Below, one piece after another: positions 1 through 13,496 of a stretch of 64,000 bases of DNA. The position numbers were made by a program, and so were the translations under genes. Positions within the stretch are counted from its first letter, which is position 1, and each line of letters begins with the position of its first letter. Below the pieces are notes generated by a model. The model saw only the letters and a list, made by a program, of their open reading frames with translations. It did not search any database and was not told where the DNA came from. This DNA is from Malachius bipustulatus (taxonomy: Eukaryota; Arthropoda; Insecta; Coleoptera; Melyridae), in contig OU342631.1 of assembly GCA_910589415.1 (NCBI GenBank), forward strand, positions 11,718,001-11,782,000, written 5' to 3'.

Positions 1-3000
1 AGACCTATCCGGCAATTAATTGAAGATAAATTTAATGTCAACAAACTGGGTTATATTATTATATTATCAAAAAAAGTGTTCTCCCATCAATTTCATTATA
101 ATTGGAAAAAAAACTGACAAAAAAGTGTATACCTACTTCAAATTAGAGAAGAATTATGTTATTTATATTTACCTAATTGATCATTACGTTCAGTAAATAA
201 ATAACAGAAAACAATTAAATTTTTTCACCAACAAAATTAAAAACTACTGACAGATGTGTTTAAACATTCTTATTACCATTGGTTCTGGTGATTTTATGGA
301 ATTTTATGGAAAACACATGTTCTAGTGTATTTAAGATTTCGTTCAAACATATCTTGATAAAATAACCATTAGTTGAAAAGGGAAAACCATAAAAATCCAC
401 CTGGTATACATAAACATATAAACTAAACCATTTAGCGGGGATGAATACTTCATCCACTACTACTACTAAACTGATATCTACACTTTTTTTTATTTTAGAA
501 ATTAAAGTTACGTACGCCTCAATTAAAACTAAATAACAAAAAATAATATAAAGAATAATATTCAAAAACTGAAATTAATTCAGGAGTGCTGGAAGCGATT
601 TGGTATTAGTACAATTAGTCAAAAAACTTGCTGCTTGAGGTCACCAGTTCAAGATTCAATAGATAACAAAGAGATCAAACTAGGCTACCATAAACAGTAA
701 GGCATCCACATAGTCAGAGTAAGTGTAATAAAAATCTCAAAAAATCTTTTATTTCTTTAATTGAACTTTGGTATGTCGCATAATACTCAATAATAAGATG
801 CACTTTTTGACAGATATAAGAGACATGTTACCTACTTTCGTTTTTTTTTATTATTTGTACATTGCCTGAGAAATTTCAATAAGACTCAATGCGGCATAAA
901 GTACAAGTGAAAATTGTCTTTTTTCAAACTACAAAGCTGTTTCGAGATAGAGGAGAACGGTTTACATGTCCCCGTCTTAATTTTTCATGTGGTATCATCT
1001 ATTGAGTGAATGAAATTTGTATACAGGGTGTTTCAGTACCATAGCGATTTTCAAACAAGGGAAAACAAGCGATTTTAACTTGTTTATAACTCAAAACAAA
1101 AATTTAATCTTCAACTGAAAAAAGCCTTTCTTATTCGATTTCTGTAGGCAATATCACTTCCGGAAAAACAGAAGTGGGAAACATGTTGCTTATCTATCAA
1201 AATCTCAAAAAATATAGAAATAAACGAGGGTGTACCATGCTTTTATGCATTTATTTTTAAACTCAACTTAAATAGAATTATTCCCTAGAGATTTTTTTTA
1301 ACTCATCATCATCACTTTCAAGAGACGTTTTGCGAAAAAATACACAAAAACTATGCACGTTAAGCAGAGAATATGTACCTACATGAAAATGCAATCCTAA
1401 GGATATTTTTTTATATTAAAAAAAAAACAGTTACAGTCCTCGCAGATTGATCAAGGCACCACTTGACAAGTCTTCAATATTCAATGTCCTACAACAGTTT
1501 CAAGCAAAAAATCGAAAATGCAGGACCCTGTTTGGAGCCCTTAAAGCTTCACTCGTCCCAATTAAATAATTTTAAATGACAACCCCCTACTTGCTCTTCA
1601 AAAAAGCTTTTCAGTAATATCATACAAAGGACATTGCGCGAATATTATACAGGGTGAATATTTTAACAATTATTACCATAAAAGATAACAAAAGTTACAG
1701 AAACCCGTTTGGGTGATGTAAAAGGGGAACCATTAACCCTCATCAATCCTGAAAGCTTAACCAATCGCAATTATAAAAGTTTAAATGACACCCTGTATTT
1801 TCGACACACTGTCCATTTATATTTTATTTAATATTACTGAAAAGCATTTTTCAAGCTGTTTAAAATTTTATAATTGGGGTTGAGTAGGGATTTAAGGAAA
1901 GAGTCATTTGCTAACATCATTTTGGTTCCCCTTTCGTATTACTCAAACAGCTGATTGTTTATATTTTTTTTAGTTAAAGATATCACCAATGGAAACGTAA
2001 ACTTTTTAAAATGTCCCTGTAAATACAGTGTGCTCCCCCTTCCCCCCCCCCCTCGGAGAGGTGAAGCAAATCTTATAAAAGATAGAAAAATCTTGATTTG
2101 ATTTTTATTGTTTGGGGTTCTGCTTGGTTAAAGATTAATTTCTTTAAACAAAAAGTTGTTTAAAACCAGCATTAAGGCTCTATATCAAATTTAAAAATCA
2201 TTGAACAGCCGTGTTTTCCATTAATGTTTATTTCACAAATCAAAGAATTTTATTTTTAATAGAAAATGAAGGATTCAAGAAATGAAACTCATAGCTGGTC
2301 GATGATTTTAAAATATGGCATAGAGGACTTTTATCTCCATAGATATTTGAAAATTACCAAGGCTTTGATATCTTTATGTCATTTTATGTATATTTTTGTC
2401 ATATTATGTCATATAAATAATATTAAAAAACACTATTCCGTAGAAAAAAGGTTTTTTTGAAAATTTCCAAAGCGTACTTGATTTCTTTTTGTCATATTTG
2501 TCATATAAAAGGCACTCTACTCCATAGATTTTTGAAAATTTACAAGGCTTTGATATCTTTTTTTCATATGTCATATAAAAGACACTTTGCTCTATAGAAA
2601 AAAGGTTTTTTTGAAAATTTCCAAGGCATATTCGATTTTTTAAAACTAAAATTATGTTAGAAATCAATCTTTAACCAAGCATTATTGAGGGCTGTTGAGT
2701 TATTGGTCCATGGAGATTTGCTCCGTACTTCTAATCCAGCTAAAGCTGCGGTAGATATCATCACCTTATGAGATGCTTCCACTCCTCGCTACCATCACCA
2801 ACAACTACTGACTGACTACCACACCCCAGATTAATTAAAATTTTAAGCTCCTGCGAAAACTTATACATGTAAGTACATGTTAATTAATTAATTGTTATTA
2901 AAAAAAATCTTAAGGAACTATTTCTGTACTTGACATTCTACAATATCACTTTCTAAGAAACTTTTAATAGCTCTACTTCTATACTAGCCATCTGCGTAGA

Positions 3001-3248
3001 GAATAAATAAATATTTATTGCATATATGTATTAAATTATATGTACTGAGTGTTTATAAATTGTCAAAATAAATAGTAGTACCTAGAAACAGTATTATTAA
3101 CGTAATCATCGTTTATTATGTTACTTGTCTCTTATTGTCTGATTTGCTCCTCTGAAGTTGATAGTTTATAAACACCCATTAATAAGTAGTATAATAATAG
3201 ATAGGTAACTTAAATAAAAAAAGAAAAAACAGGAATCTGACGTAATCT
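1..3248. other. intergenic, decayed repeats
   Basis: No convincing coding region was found. The stretch 900-1010 is a diverged half copy of the inner palindrome family seen intact near 29.2, 43.2 and 60.1 kb. TACAGGGTG-type termini occur at about 1022 and 1649, and a CCCTGTA end at about 1790. A C run of about a dozen bases lies near 2045. AATAAA on the minus strand near 3014-3019 could serve as the polyadenylation signal of the cytidylyltransferase gene, about 230 bases past its stop. Confidence 0.5.
2320..2645. repeat. imperfect tandem repeat, ~100-bp unit
   Basis: The phrases TTTGATATCTTT, GTCATATAAAA, and a block reading GAAAATTTCCAAGG with minor changes recur three times at roughly 100-base spacing. 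This is a short degenerate tandem array with no coding potential. Confidence 0.6.
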
Positions 3249-6200
3249 CTATAAAACTCTCCTCATTTTTCTCGGACGAGGTGCACAATCGTTTTCATCA
3301 TCTTCACGACTATTCTGACGTGACCTCATCATGGGAGTACCGGGCGGCGTCAAAGCCCGCATTATTTTCTCCTTCCCTCCGTTCCAAATATTCATAAACG
3401 GATTCTTATTACTGAACAGCATCAAGAAACTTTCAATAAAATCCCTCGACTTGTCCTCCCACTTCGCTATAATATCATCGGTTCTCTCTCCGATGCTGTC
3501 CATGACCTTTTTCCCTTTATCCTTGAGCTTATCCATCTGGTTCTGGAATTTAAACTTTTTCTCTTTTATGAAGGAAACGTTCAGCTCTTTCGCCGAGTAA
3601 CCTCTGGCGAGATTCCTCCTGACGTAAAGATCGTAATCTTTAACGATCCTTGCCACGATATCGGACGTCGAGACACCTTCCGTTCTCTCGGTCGCCACAA
3701 ACATACCGCGTTTCTTCAAATCGCCGTATATGTCGTCGGTCGTTTCGGAACCGTAGGGAATGTCGTCGTGAGCCACGAAATCGATCTTGTGCTTCGTCAA
3801 GAAGGGGTCGGTGATTTGCCATGGGGCGTTCCGTAGAACTTCATCGACGTATCGGCAATGCTGTAGAGCACTGTAACGTTCGTCTTCATCTAGGACAGTC
3901 TTGCCCTTCTTGCGGTGTAACATCCGATCACTGCACACTGTAATTTGATTAAGACATCTTGTCAATGTGAGATGATTTTTTTTATCAATAAGCCCAAATA
4001 GGATGGTCTATTAGTTAATTTAATAGCATTATGTCTTTAATTAAATTTAAGCGGTAATCTTTTAATTGAAATAGTTAGTTTGGTAGGCTGTGTTAATAAG
4101 ACAGCAGACAGCATGCAAAAGCAATGATTGTTGATTGACTAGTTACAACTATATGGGAATCAAAATGACAATTAGCATTAATTATTACCTATTGTGTTTC
4201 AGGTAAACATTTTTTTGTAAAGCAATAATAAAATTATAACGTGCATGACCAAATTCAAATCTTATTGTTGTACTAGTAGGCTATTGATTATCAGCCAGTA
4301 TTACAAAGGCTCATTAAGTTAACGGGCAGATTTCTAGGGCCATTTTTAGAAAAAGTATCGTCCGAAGGTGGAAAATATAGTAATTTGGTGATTCTTGGCA
4401 TAAAAGGGAGCACAAAAATGTTAACAGAAGTAATTTCACTTAGCTTTAAAAATGGCATCAGGAATCTGCCCGTTACCTTAATGGGCCTATATAAAACTGG
4501 CTGTTAGTCTTATGGAAAGGAACTGTCAACTATTGATTGCATGAACTCTTCAAATGGTCATTAAGGTTGGAAAAAATAGTGGAGTGCTATTAAAAATTGG
4601 AGATGGTGACTTCAGTTTTTTAATTACATCTCGATAAACAAGTAAGATTCAGGTATAGTTAATTTTTTGTAGATAGTACAATTTTACTTAGTTTATTAAA
4701 AAATTAGAAAACATGTTGTGTCAAAAATATTAAAAAAAAGCAATTTGAAAAAAATCTATTTTTCCTTCAAAATGATATAAAAAAAGCAAAAAAATAGAAA
4801 AAAAGTCCAAGTTTGAGCGACTTTATCTCAGTCAGTTTTTGTTCAAAAATGATTTTTAACCCACCATTTTTAAGAGAATTTAGTTTACTAATTTTTGTAT
4901 GAAGCAATGCCTACACCTATCTCTGCTCAGATAAAAGTTAGATGCAAAAAAATGAAAAAGAAAAAAAAAATCCATTTTTTGCTTTTAATTAAATTACTTT
5001 ATTCAAACATGTTCAATCGATGCAAGAACCATTTTCAAATTTTTTGTAAATAAACTAGTTCGAGGTAAAATCGCATTATCTACAAAGATTTCCTATAAAC
5101 TATACCTGAATTTTTATTAGTTTTCGAGACATAATAATAAAAAAAAATTAAAGTGGTGCAGTTTCACCCCTATATCGCGATTTTTCCATCCTTAATCACC
5201 ATTTGAAGAATTAATGCAATAAAAATCCGCTCTTTTGATAGTTCCCCTTCCATATTACCCTGTTAATTAAATTACAATCAATAGCCTATAGCTGGATTTG
5301 CAAAAATCAATAATGCACTTGATTAAAAAGATTAAAAAAATAAAAATCAGTGCACCATAAAAAAGTAGGTACCCTTGTGTTAGAATAATAAATACAATTA
5401 CCATAAAAATACGAATTGTAATTATGCAGTACTTTTTGGAAAACATCCTATATACTTTGTTCATTTTTTGAAACCAAGCCCTAAAAAATGCCTCGTCCAA
5501 TATTTTAGATATCTAAGTTTGGTCAGTCATAAATATTTGTTTCTCCCTCAAATTTTAATGACAATTTCTACTAAAACACCAACAGCCAGTATTATAAGGG
5601 CCCATTAAACTAACGGGCAGATTTCAGGTACCATTTTTAAAGCTAATATCGACGTCAAATAACTTTTATTGACATTTTTTAAATCCTTTTCATTCCAAGA
5701 ATTACTAAATTGGTATATTTTCCACCTATGGTCGAAAAATTTTCTATAAACGGCTCCAGAAATCTTCCCGTTAACTTAATGAGCCTTTACAATACTGGCA
5801 GTAGCAGTGGGTATTATAACGGCTCATTAAGTTAACGGGTTAATTTCTGTGACCATTTTAAAAGCTCTGCACTTCAACTTAATGAGCCTTTATAATACTG
5901 GCTGTAGCAGTGGGTATTATAAAGGCTCATTAAGTCAACAAGTAGATTTCTGTGTCCGTTTTTAGAGCTAATATAGATGTTGAATTAGTTTTAAGGACAT
6001 TTATAATCTCTTTCAGGCCAAGAATCCCTAAACTTCCATATTTTCCACCTATGGTCGAAAAATTTTCTATAAACGTCTCCAGAAATCTTTCCGTTAACTT
6101 AATGAGCCTTTATAATACTGGCTGCGGAGTGCTAGAACGCTTATTAAAAATGATTATCCAATGATGGTCCATCAACGGCTATTTTACATGTAAAATTCCC

Positions 6201-9200
6201 GTTAATGGACTATCATTGGATAATCATTTTTAATTAGCATTCTAGCACTCCACCCTTGCTGTAGCAGTGGGTATTATAAAGGCTCATTAAGTTAACGGGC
6301 AGATTTATGTGTCCATTTTTAGCCCTTCAACTTAATTAGCCTTTATAATATGCTGGCTGTAGCAGTGGGTATTATAAAAGTTCATTAAGTTAGATTTCGA
6401 GTAGATCGAGTAGATTTCTGTGACAGTTTTTAGAGCTAATATAGACGTCGAATTAGTTTTATGGACATTTTTCTAATCTCTTTCAGGCCAAGAATCCCTA
6501 AATTTCTATATTTTCCAGCTAGAGTTGATACCTTTTCTAGAAACGACCTCAGAACTCTGTCCGTTAACTTAATAAGCCTTTATAATACCAACTGTTATTA
6601 GAGTGGGTATTTGGCCGTTTATAAAAAAGGTATCGACTGTAAGTGTAAAATAGATCATTTTACTGGTTCTAGGCATGAAAGGGGTTATAAAAATGTCCAT
6701 TAAACTAATTTGACGTCTATATTAGCTCTAAAAACGGTCACAGAAATCTACCCGTTAACTTAATGGGCCTTTATAATACCCACTGTAACACTAAAACAGT
6801 TGGTAACAGCGGGAACCACTAAAATTATTTATTTTTCACCTAAAATCGATTCCTTTTTTAGAAACGGCCCCAGAAATCTGCTCGTTAACTTAACGAGCCT
6901 TTATTCCCCACCGTAATTTATTTAACAAACTTATCAAAGTGAAAAGGATACAAACAAAAATGATTAAACAAAACTGCTCTTCTATTGTAAGAAAAAAAAA
7001 TAGCACCCTCGAAACAAAATTTACATTTTTCGCCTATTATTCAGAAATCTCAAATAATTTCAGAGTTAGGCCATTCAAACTTCCTTGCTGTGTAACACAG
7101 ACACGATCTTTTCAAATAGATCGAAACACCTCCGTGATAATAATAAGCGGTGTAAAAATGAACAGGAAAAGCACCCCGTTTTCGCCCTTTAAAAGTAAGT
7201 GAACAAAACAAACCTCCTACGATAAGGTGAACATTGGGAAAGGCGTTTTTGGCCTGCATGAGGATCCTAGCGTGGCCTTGATGAAACAAATCAAAGGCGC
7301 CATCGGCATAGACTCGGACGGGACGAGGAGCTTTTCCGGCGAGCGCCATCTCCTTAGTTATCCTTATAGAATAATCGCAATTGTTACGGACCCTCACGCT
7401 CTCCGGATCTTCGCTAAAAGGGGCCGGTTTACATATACTCGCCTAGAAGGAATTTTGCAAACGTTAATATTATACCACTCGCATAATAATAATTATCAAC
7501 TGCTTTATTATTACGTTTCACATCTGATGATTATAATTATTGTAAAACCTTATAGTATTTTAGGAGGTGAGTTCACTGAATCTAAAATGATGCGAAAAAA
7601 ATCAGGGAGTTATTGATGAGGTTGTTTTTTTTTTAATAAAAATGTGCATAAACTTAAGTCCTAAATGGCTTAACTTTTGAACTACAGGGTGTTGAAGTTT
7701 TAAGGAAAAAATGGTTATTTAATAGTATCTTTGATAAAAATCGGCTACTTTTGTGAAACTTGGTATTCGTTATCTATGCATCAATCAAGAGGCATTTACT
7801 AATGTAGAACTTTTTGATTGTAGGTACCAGTGGCATTTGTGCAAGTCATGTTACATTTATTTTATTTTTTTTAACAATACAGTAGTACACCATAAAGTGC
7901 TTATTTTGAAAATTAAAATTATTTATGAAACCCATTTTGATTTCATTTGTGATTTTTCATTTTCATTTTGGAGAAAAAATCACTTTTCAGTTAGATTTTA
8001 CATAAACTGTAGAGTAGCATTGTTAAAAATTAATGTGAAATAATTAACTATAAAATCAAAACAATAACAAAACAAAACAGGAATTTTTGTTGCAGAACTT
8101 TTAGGACCTTGAAGCAAAGTAGCTACAAAATTCATTGATGTTTCTTAAGGAGAAAAAATAAAAATTTTCACTGCAGCAATGTGGTCAACTTTTTCTCTTG
8201 TTGCAAACTCAAGAGGGAACGCGGCTAGTATGATGGGGACATTTAGCCTTTAGCAGGAGCTTTGAGATAAAAGACACCTTTTAGCTATTATAATTTATTT
8301 TATTTTATTATAAATTATTGTAAAATGTTGTTTATAAAAATTACTTATCACAAAATCACAAAACAGCAAAATTAAAAATAGAATTCTTTTCTATCATTAC
8401 AAATCTGAGGGCTATTACAATACAACAGTAGTTAACATCACACCATCTGGCCAGAGTACAAAATAAATATTAATAAACACAAAACACTAATTAATGGTTG
8501 TTGAGAATTCCATACTAATGATAAAATTCTAATCTTTTGGAGCGGTTATATCATATCTTGAAATATAACTAACGGGAATGGTGCACAGTAAACACCTTAG
8601 AAAAATTTTACGCTCGCTGACGTAATCTTGATTCTTAGACTAAATATATTCCGTGTCCATGATCTGCAGTGATTTGCTTATGACTCGTGATCAAAAACAT
8701 AACTGAATAATAATAATTAAAAACAATACTGTCTGATAAAATAATGTACTGAAATTTAAATACAGTCATATCTACTAAGAGTATTGCTTGCTAGATGTGA
8801 TAACCCCTAAAATCCCTGAGAGATAAATTCCACTGACTAGTCTATTTATTATTACAGAAATTATAATTTTTATATGTGATGTATTATTAACTACAAAAAA
8901 ATTATCAATGAGTTCTTTACACACTTCATTTTTAACAACTTCCTTTATTGTTACTGTTAATATAAAATTATTCAATTTATAGAAAAATAAAAAATATTAT
9001 GAGAACATTTTCTGCCTTCAAAGCAATTCCGCCTTCTCCTTTTGGACCCAAACATTCAACATCTAGAAATGTTTTCCATCAAATAAAAAAAAGGAACTTG
9101 ATTCACTTCAATTTCCAGTGACAGCCGCTGACAGCGAGGCTGACAGAAACTCACATGTGCCTCTTTCATTCTGTGCATCCCCTAAATTTAAAAGCTGGAC

Positions 9201-10042
9201 AGGTTGCCAATGGAAGCTGTTCTGTTACCACCACGTGAAGCACGCAACACATTAGATTTAGAAACTCACAACTGCCTTGATAATTGCCTTGGATCCTTAT
9301 AAAATGTCTTTATGAATGGATTTTCATGTACTTTCCACCTTTTTTTTTTACATTTTCGAAAACCGAACTCTTGTAAATTAGCAATTCCAATTAACTAATA
9401 TGTATTTTTTTAAATATATGGTTTTAATTAATTACAAAATTACCTCCATCTCATTCTAATATACATAAACTGTATATCTGGATCCCATTATTTATTTTCG
9501 AGCTATTACCGGTACCGGGCCATGAAGCTTTGAAAATAAGGGCATACGAGCTCAAAAACTGAAGCTCTGAGGACATTAAGTATGTCTATTAAAGCTTCTC
9601 TGTTTCAAATAACTGAAGTTATCAGTACCTACCTACTTGTACTTGTGCACAGTACAAATATTAACATTTCCATGAAAAAAACCTATAAAAACATTCAGGA
9701 TTTTTATTTTTGACATCATAGCAGTCAGCATAGAATTATTGTAAGTAGCACATAACTGGTGGCAAAAAAAAAAAACGAGCCCGCAGTTTAGAAATCATTA
9801 ATGTCATATTTGATTTACATTTAACGAGACACTTTTATTAATATCTGCTAAATTCGACCGTATTTTGACAACTCTTAGGACACTTCTACTATGGTGTTCC
9901 CAGTTAAATCGTTCCTACACATTTTATTAGTAAAATTTTATTTTAAAAGACTTACCATAGCAGGAGGTCTTATTGCGTTATTGGATGAACCGGCTTCCCC
10001 CAACATATCTTCAGACTTGCTCCTTGTACGTTTCCTAGACAT
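3249..10042 (-). CDS. Pcyt1: choline-phosphate cytidylyltransferase (CCT)
   Basis: This enzyme makes CDP-choline from CTP and phosphocholine, the rate-limiting step of phosphatidylcholine synthesis. Coding exons are 9956-10042, 7214-7442 and 3249-3937; phases 0 and 1 match, giving 334 aa. The catalytic domain spans about residues 70-210. It has the HxGH nucleotidyltransferase motif as HQGH at 83-86 and the signature RTEGVSTSD at 190-198. A Lys-rich amphipathic membrane-binding helix follows (about 215-275), then a short Ser/Pro tail with TPPGTP. RKRTRSK near the start resembles the N-terminal nuclear signal of animal CCT. The start ATG at 10042 is preceded by an acceptor at 10072, so 10043-10071 is 5' UTR and a noncoding first exon must lie upstream; I could not locate it. 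The C-terminal phosphorylation region is shorter than in human CCT-alpha. Both introns are large and repeat-filled. Confidence 0.95.
4292..4503. repeat. 212-bp foldback MITE in Pcyt1 intron 2
   Basis: The left end CAGCCAGTATTACAAAGGCT and the right end, which reads back as CAGCCAGTTTTATATAGGCC, are inverted copies. Both continue into TTAAGTTAACGGGCAGATT-like sequence. It is one unit of the hairpin family that is clustered at 5.6-6.9 kb. Confidence 0.75.
4504..5582. other. intron sequence, no feature
   Basis: This AT-rich part of Pcyt1 intron 2 has several poly-A and poly-T runs. No coding or clear repeat structure was seen beyond weak inverted similarity, for example the phrase TTTTTTAATTACATCTCG near 4616 against CGAGACATAATAATAAA near 5124. 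Confidence 0.4.
5583..6920. repeat. array of short foldback units in Pcyt1 intron 2
   Basis: At least five head-to-tail or inverted copies of one hairpin unit occur here. Each arm carries variants of GGTATTATAAAGGCTCATTA and TTAACGGGCAGATTTCTG, and the partner arm carries their reverse complement ending in GCCTTTATAATACTGGCTG. Units start near 5583, 5807, 5910, 6264 and 6360, and an inverted half lies near 6720-6790. The phrase GTAGCAGTGGGTATTATAAA joins successive units, so the array probably grew by unit duplication. Confidence 0.75.
6126..6252. repeat. 127-bp hairpin nested in the foldback array
   Basis: GGAGTGCTAGAACGCTTATT is mirrored by AATTAGCATTCTAGCACTCC, with arms of about 55 bases containing ATTATCCAATGATGGTCCAT. 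Its sequence is unlike the units around it, so it looks like a separate small element inserted in the array. Confidence 0.75.
7443..9955. other. Pcyt1 intron 1
   Basis: This is the intron between coding exons 1 and 2. A lone TACAGGGTG end at about 7684 starts a half copy of a foldback family. No coding sequence, RNA gene or complete palindrome was recognised in the rest. Confidence 0.5.
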
Positions 10043-10227
10043 TGTCAATTCGGGTGCTTTTGGAATACAATCTGAAAGTATTTAAAAAAATTATTATCTT
10101 AAAAAAACAATTATAATTATAAATATTACACATCATAAGCCATATGGAAGAAGATATTGAAAAAGTTTCAATATCACGTGAGTGTTTTGACAATATATAG
10201 ACATAGTCCTTGTAAAAAAACTGCATA

Positions 10228-12008
10228 CAGTAGAGTCTTGTTAATTTGAGTCGTCACAGTTTCGAGTTTTCCTATAATCGGAGCCAAAAATAGAATCGTC
10301 ACAGTCCAGATTAACCGAGCAACACTATGCTAGGTTTCGCTTTACTTGAACCTGAATTCAGGGTTCCCGGAAATAGCATGTGACTAAAAAAGGAAGTGAT
10401 TCTACATATAAAAAATTTTTATGTAGAAGGAAAGTAATGAAAATTAAAAAAAAAGTAAGAAAGAAAAGACTTTTTCCCCTGGTGGTCACAGTTGATTTTT
10501 TTCAATTTATTGCCAATATCTCGAGAACCGTTTGAGATACAATATTCAGCTCTTATACACACTTTAAGCTCATTGTTCTCATTGTGCTCATCATCCTTGT
10601 TTTCATTGTAAAATAAAGGTTTTAAGAAAATTGACTGGCCTAGATTTTGGGTCCTTTGATGAGGATTTAAATTTTAAATTAAACCTCCTAACTTCTACGC
10701 CACACTGCAGTTTTAACAGGTTGACTGCCATGTGTAAATTTCAAAAATTCCCCATGATGCCATTACGTATTTTTGATTTTTGAGATCTACGGCAATATCA
10801 TGTATATCTATGAAGTTAAAAACAATATTCGCGTTTCTTTTTTGAAAATAATTACAAAAAAGCCTTATTGGTCATATATGACCGCCCGGGCAGTGGAGAC
10901 CGCCAAAGGTCAGGTCAGGTCAGGTTGGAGACCGCCAAAGGTCTCCAGTGCCCGAGCGGTCACGGTTTCGATCATCATCAAACATGAATGAAAAATACAC
11001 ATCGTGCAGGCGTCGATTACCAAAGGCTGCTGTGATGCTCGTGTCCATCTTCCGTCTCTGTAGGTTGATTTCTTGTTTACGATGGGTAAGTGTTTGTGCC
11101 CGTGGCTAACTTAACAGAATTTAATACCTACTGGTAAAAGTTTGAAACCTGAAAGTTATACCATGCAGCATAGTCTCTGTTGCCCCGGCGGTCATGTGAG
11201 ATTCATAAATCCTGCATGACCGCTTACTGGGCAGAGTAGGAATTTTTATTGAATGACGAACTCTAGCGGTCATATATGACCGCTATGGCACTGCAGTTTT
11301 ACACAGGAGCGGTCATATATGTCCGCCCTGGCAGTCAACCTGTTAAGAAACGATTTAGAATCGTCTATGTTTTATACACCAAAAAGGTACTCTTGGTGAA
11401 CAGCTACAAAGTTCATTTTTTTCGAGAAAAATGTCTTTTTATGAGAGAAAATTATTGATAATGACTATTAACAGTAGGTGTACAACTTTTTGAAAAAAAA
11501 ATACTGTTTTCTTTCATAAAATGTAATTCTTCCTGGTAACCAGGAAGGGTTCACTTTTGAGCTATTAACCCAAAGTACCTTATTGATGAAAAAAGCATTG
11601 GCAGTTCAAAATGGTTCATAAAGTTGCATTTATTCCAGTGGTGTAGTAGTTATGGTTTTAAAACACTTATTTTAGAGTGAAAACAAACACAAAGTGTGTA
11701 TACGAGCTCGACTTTGTATCTCATACGGTTCTCGAGAGATTGGCAAAAAAACTGAAAAAAAATCAACTTTGACGTATCTTGAAAGCGGTACAAGTTAATA
11801 GGAAAAAAATATGTATTTTTTATGTAGAATCACTACCTTTTTTCAGGTATATGCTACTTCTGGACACCTGTATTGTAAGTAAAAAGTAAATAGTAAAAAA
11901 GCATACATAGGTAAATAGTTATATCGTACGAATTCTTTTTTGATCCATAAAATTCAAGTTTCCAGGAAATCCAAGCACCCTATACGTCGGATTAACGAGA
12001 CTCTATTG
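10228..12008. mobile_element. pogo/mariner-like non-autonomous element
   Basis: The left end CAGTAGAGTCTTGTTAATTT and the right end, reading back as CAATAGAGTCTCGTTAATCC, are flanked on both sides by TA (10226-10227 and 12009-12010). TA duplication and a CAGTAGAGTC-type terminus are typical of pogo/Tigger elements of the Tc1-mariner group. A second inverted pair inside (near 10395 and 11830, around GATTCTACAT) shows the interior is a foldback. No transposase reading frame is present. A different element has inserted at 10713-11346. Confidence 0.75.
10713..11346. mobile_element. piggyBac-like MITE nested in the pogo-like element
   Basis: The ends are TTAACAGGTTGACTGCCA and its exact reverse complement TGGCAGTCAACCTGTTAA. 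TTAA at both borders is the piggyBac target duplication. The interior has internal palindromes built on GCGGTCATATATGACCGC, and a near-perfect inverted pair around GGAGACCGCCAAAGGTC at about 10895-10955. It is non-coding. It lies inside the larger element and is therefore younger than it. Confidence 0.85.
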
Positions 12009-12334
12009 TATTATCAATGAAGGTCAAACAGTTTTTAAAGGTTCTATTCCAGGTTAAAAATTACTTTACTATGGATGGGTTTGTTCCAACTTACAGCCTG
12101 ATTTACAGTTACAAGTAGCATCTGTTCATAACTGACTTTTTATTTGTGACAATTTCTCATCCCAGAGTGTGTTGGAACGCTTTCATAACTTGTATGTTAT
12201 GTAACTGTCATAGTCGTTTGTATCTTTCCCGTTTAAGTACCTAGGTACTTGACGTAATTTTTTTTAGTCTGCTCGTAAATTAAGCCTTTCAAAACGTTTC
12301 ATGGATTTATTGGATCCCAGAAATTATCCTTTTA

Positions 12335-13496
12335 TACAGGGTGTTGAAAGGCACGAGGAAAAAATCAATGACACGTTACTCAGCATTTAATGTATCTGAG
12401 GATCAGGAAACGTCGGCCTCGACTCCGTGGAATTCTGGGTTATATGATAGGAATTTTGTCTTTGATTACCTTCGTGTGGTACTGTCTGGATTAGAAATAA
12501 ATATGCTTTAAATTTTTTTTCTTGTCGCTCTAGTTAGTTTCCGAGATTTATAATTTCCCTCAGTCAACTTCATATTCTAATTTTCAGTGCACAAATCAAA
12601 ATTTTTATGAAATTTAAATATAAAACGACGGCTTAAAACAAATGGTACAGAAGCTATGCGTTAAAATGGTGGTTAAACACAGTTAAATTAATTTTTAAAA
12701 AAGACATAAAAAAGGGAGGTGAGAAAAAATTACAACTGGCAACATTGATGCCAGTAAGTTAGGATAGTAGTTGCTGGAAATTAATGATTTTGCACTCATC
12801 TGTGGTTTTTGAATGACAATGACAGTTCTAATATTGTCACCGCAATTTGACTTATTAATGTGGCACTAATGCATCATCATGAAATTATTATGTAATATCC
12901 TAAATAAATTCATTGATTTATGGTAACTTATGGAATTTATTTACATACCTAAAAAGTGAAATACTTTATATCGTGTGATCCACAAAATTTTTCTCATCAA
13001 CTAGTGCCTTGGAAGAGAGAGAGATAGCTATTGCAGTCATGTCTGAGCTCATTGCACCTGAGCACACCTACCAATAGTTTGCATTTTATCTGACAGACTG
13101 GCAGACATGCTTCATTTTTTCCAAGGCACCATTCGATGAAAAATTTTGTGGATCACCCGATATAAGAAGTCAAGGAATTAACATTCAGTGAGTATGTCGA
13201 TTTGATTATGACAGCTATTATTATCATTAAGACAGATGAATTTTGACAAATTGACAAGTAGGTATTGTTGAAAACTACAACCATAGAATTAAAAAGAGAT
13301 TCCGGACTGTCTTCTCTTACCTGAAAATTCAATGCCATGTTGTCATTCTTTAAAAAGATTTGTATTGTGATATCTCGGAAACCGAGTCGGAAACAAATGA
13401 AAATAGAATTTCTTTGCTACGATTTTTGAAATCTCACAACACTGGATCGTATTTTGTTGATTTTTTCCACGAGTTTTTCAACACCCCGACACCCTG
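12335..13496. repeat. TACAGGGTG foldback with nested hairpin
   Basis: TACAGGGTGTTGAAAGGCAC at the left is mirrored at the right by GTTTTTCAACACCCC. Both are followed inward by an AAAAAATCAA-type block. A second palindrome at 12967-13163 (TATCGTGTGATCCACAAAAT against its complement near 13145) sits near the middle. One arm of that inner family recurs alone at 47690. The flanks 12258-12290 and 13500-13530 share AGTCTGCTC(G/T)TAAATTA as direct repeats. Confidence 0.7.

Noticed and set aside
2266..2460. 64-aa frame overlapping the tandem repeat
   Set aside because: It is made of repeated ATCTTT/GTCAT units and low-complexity residues; it is a product of the tandem array.
7227..7616. 129-aa plus-strand frame
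   Set aside because: It is the antisense shadow of Pcyt1 exon 2 and its flanking intron.
10773..10991. 72-aa frame with a GQVRSGWRPP segment
   Set aside because: It lies wholly inside the piggyBac-like MITE, where internal inverted repeats create it.
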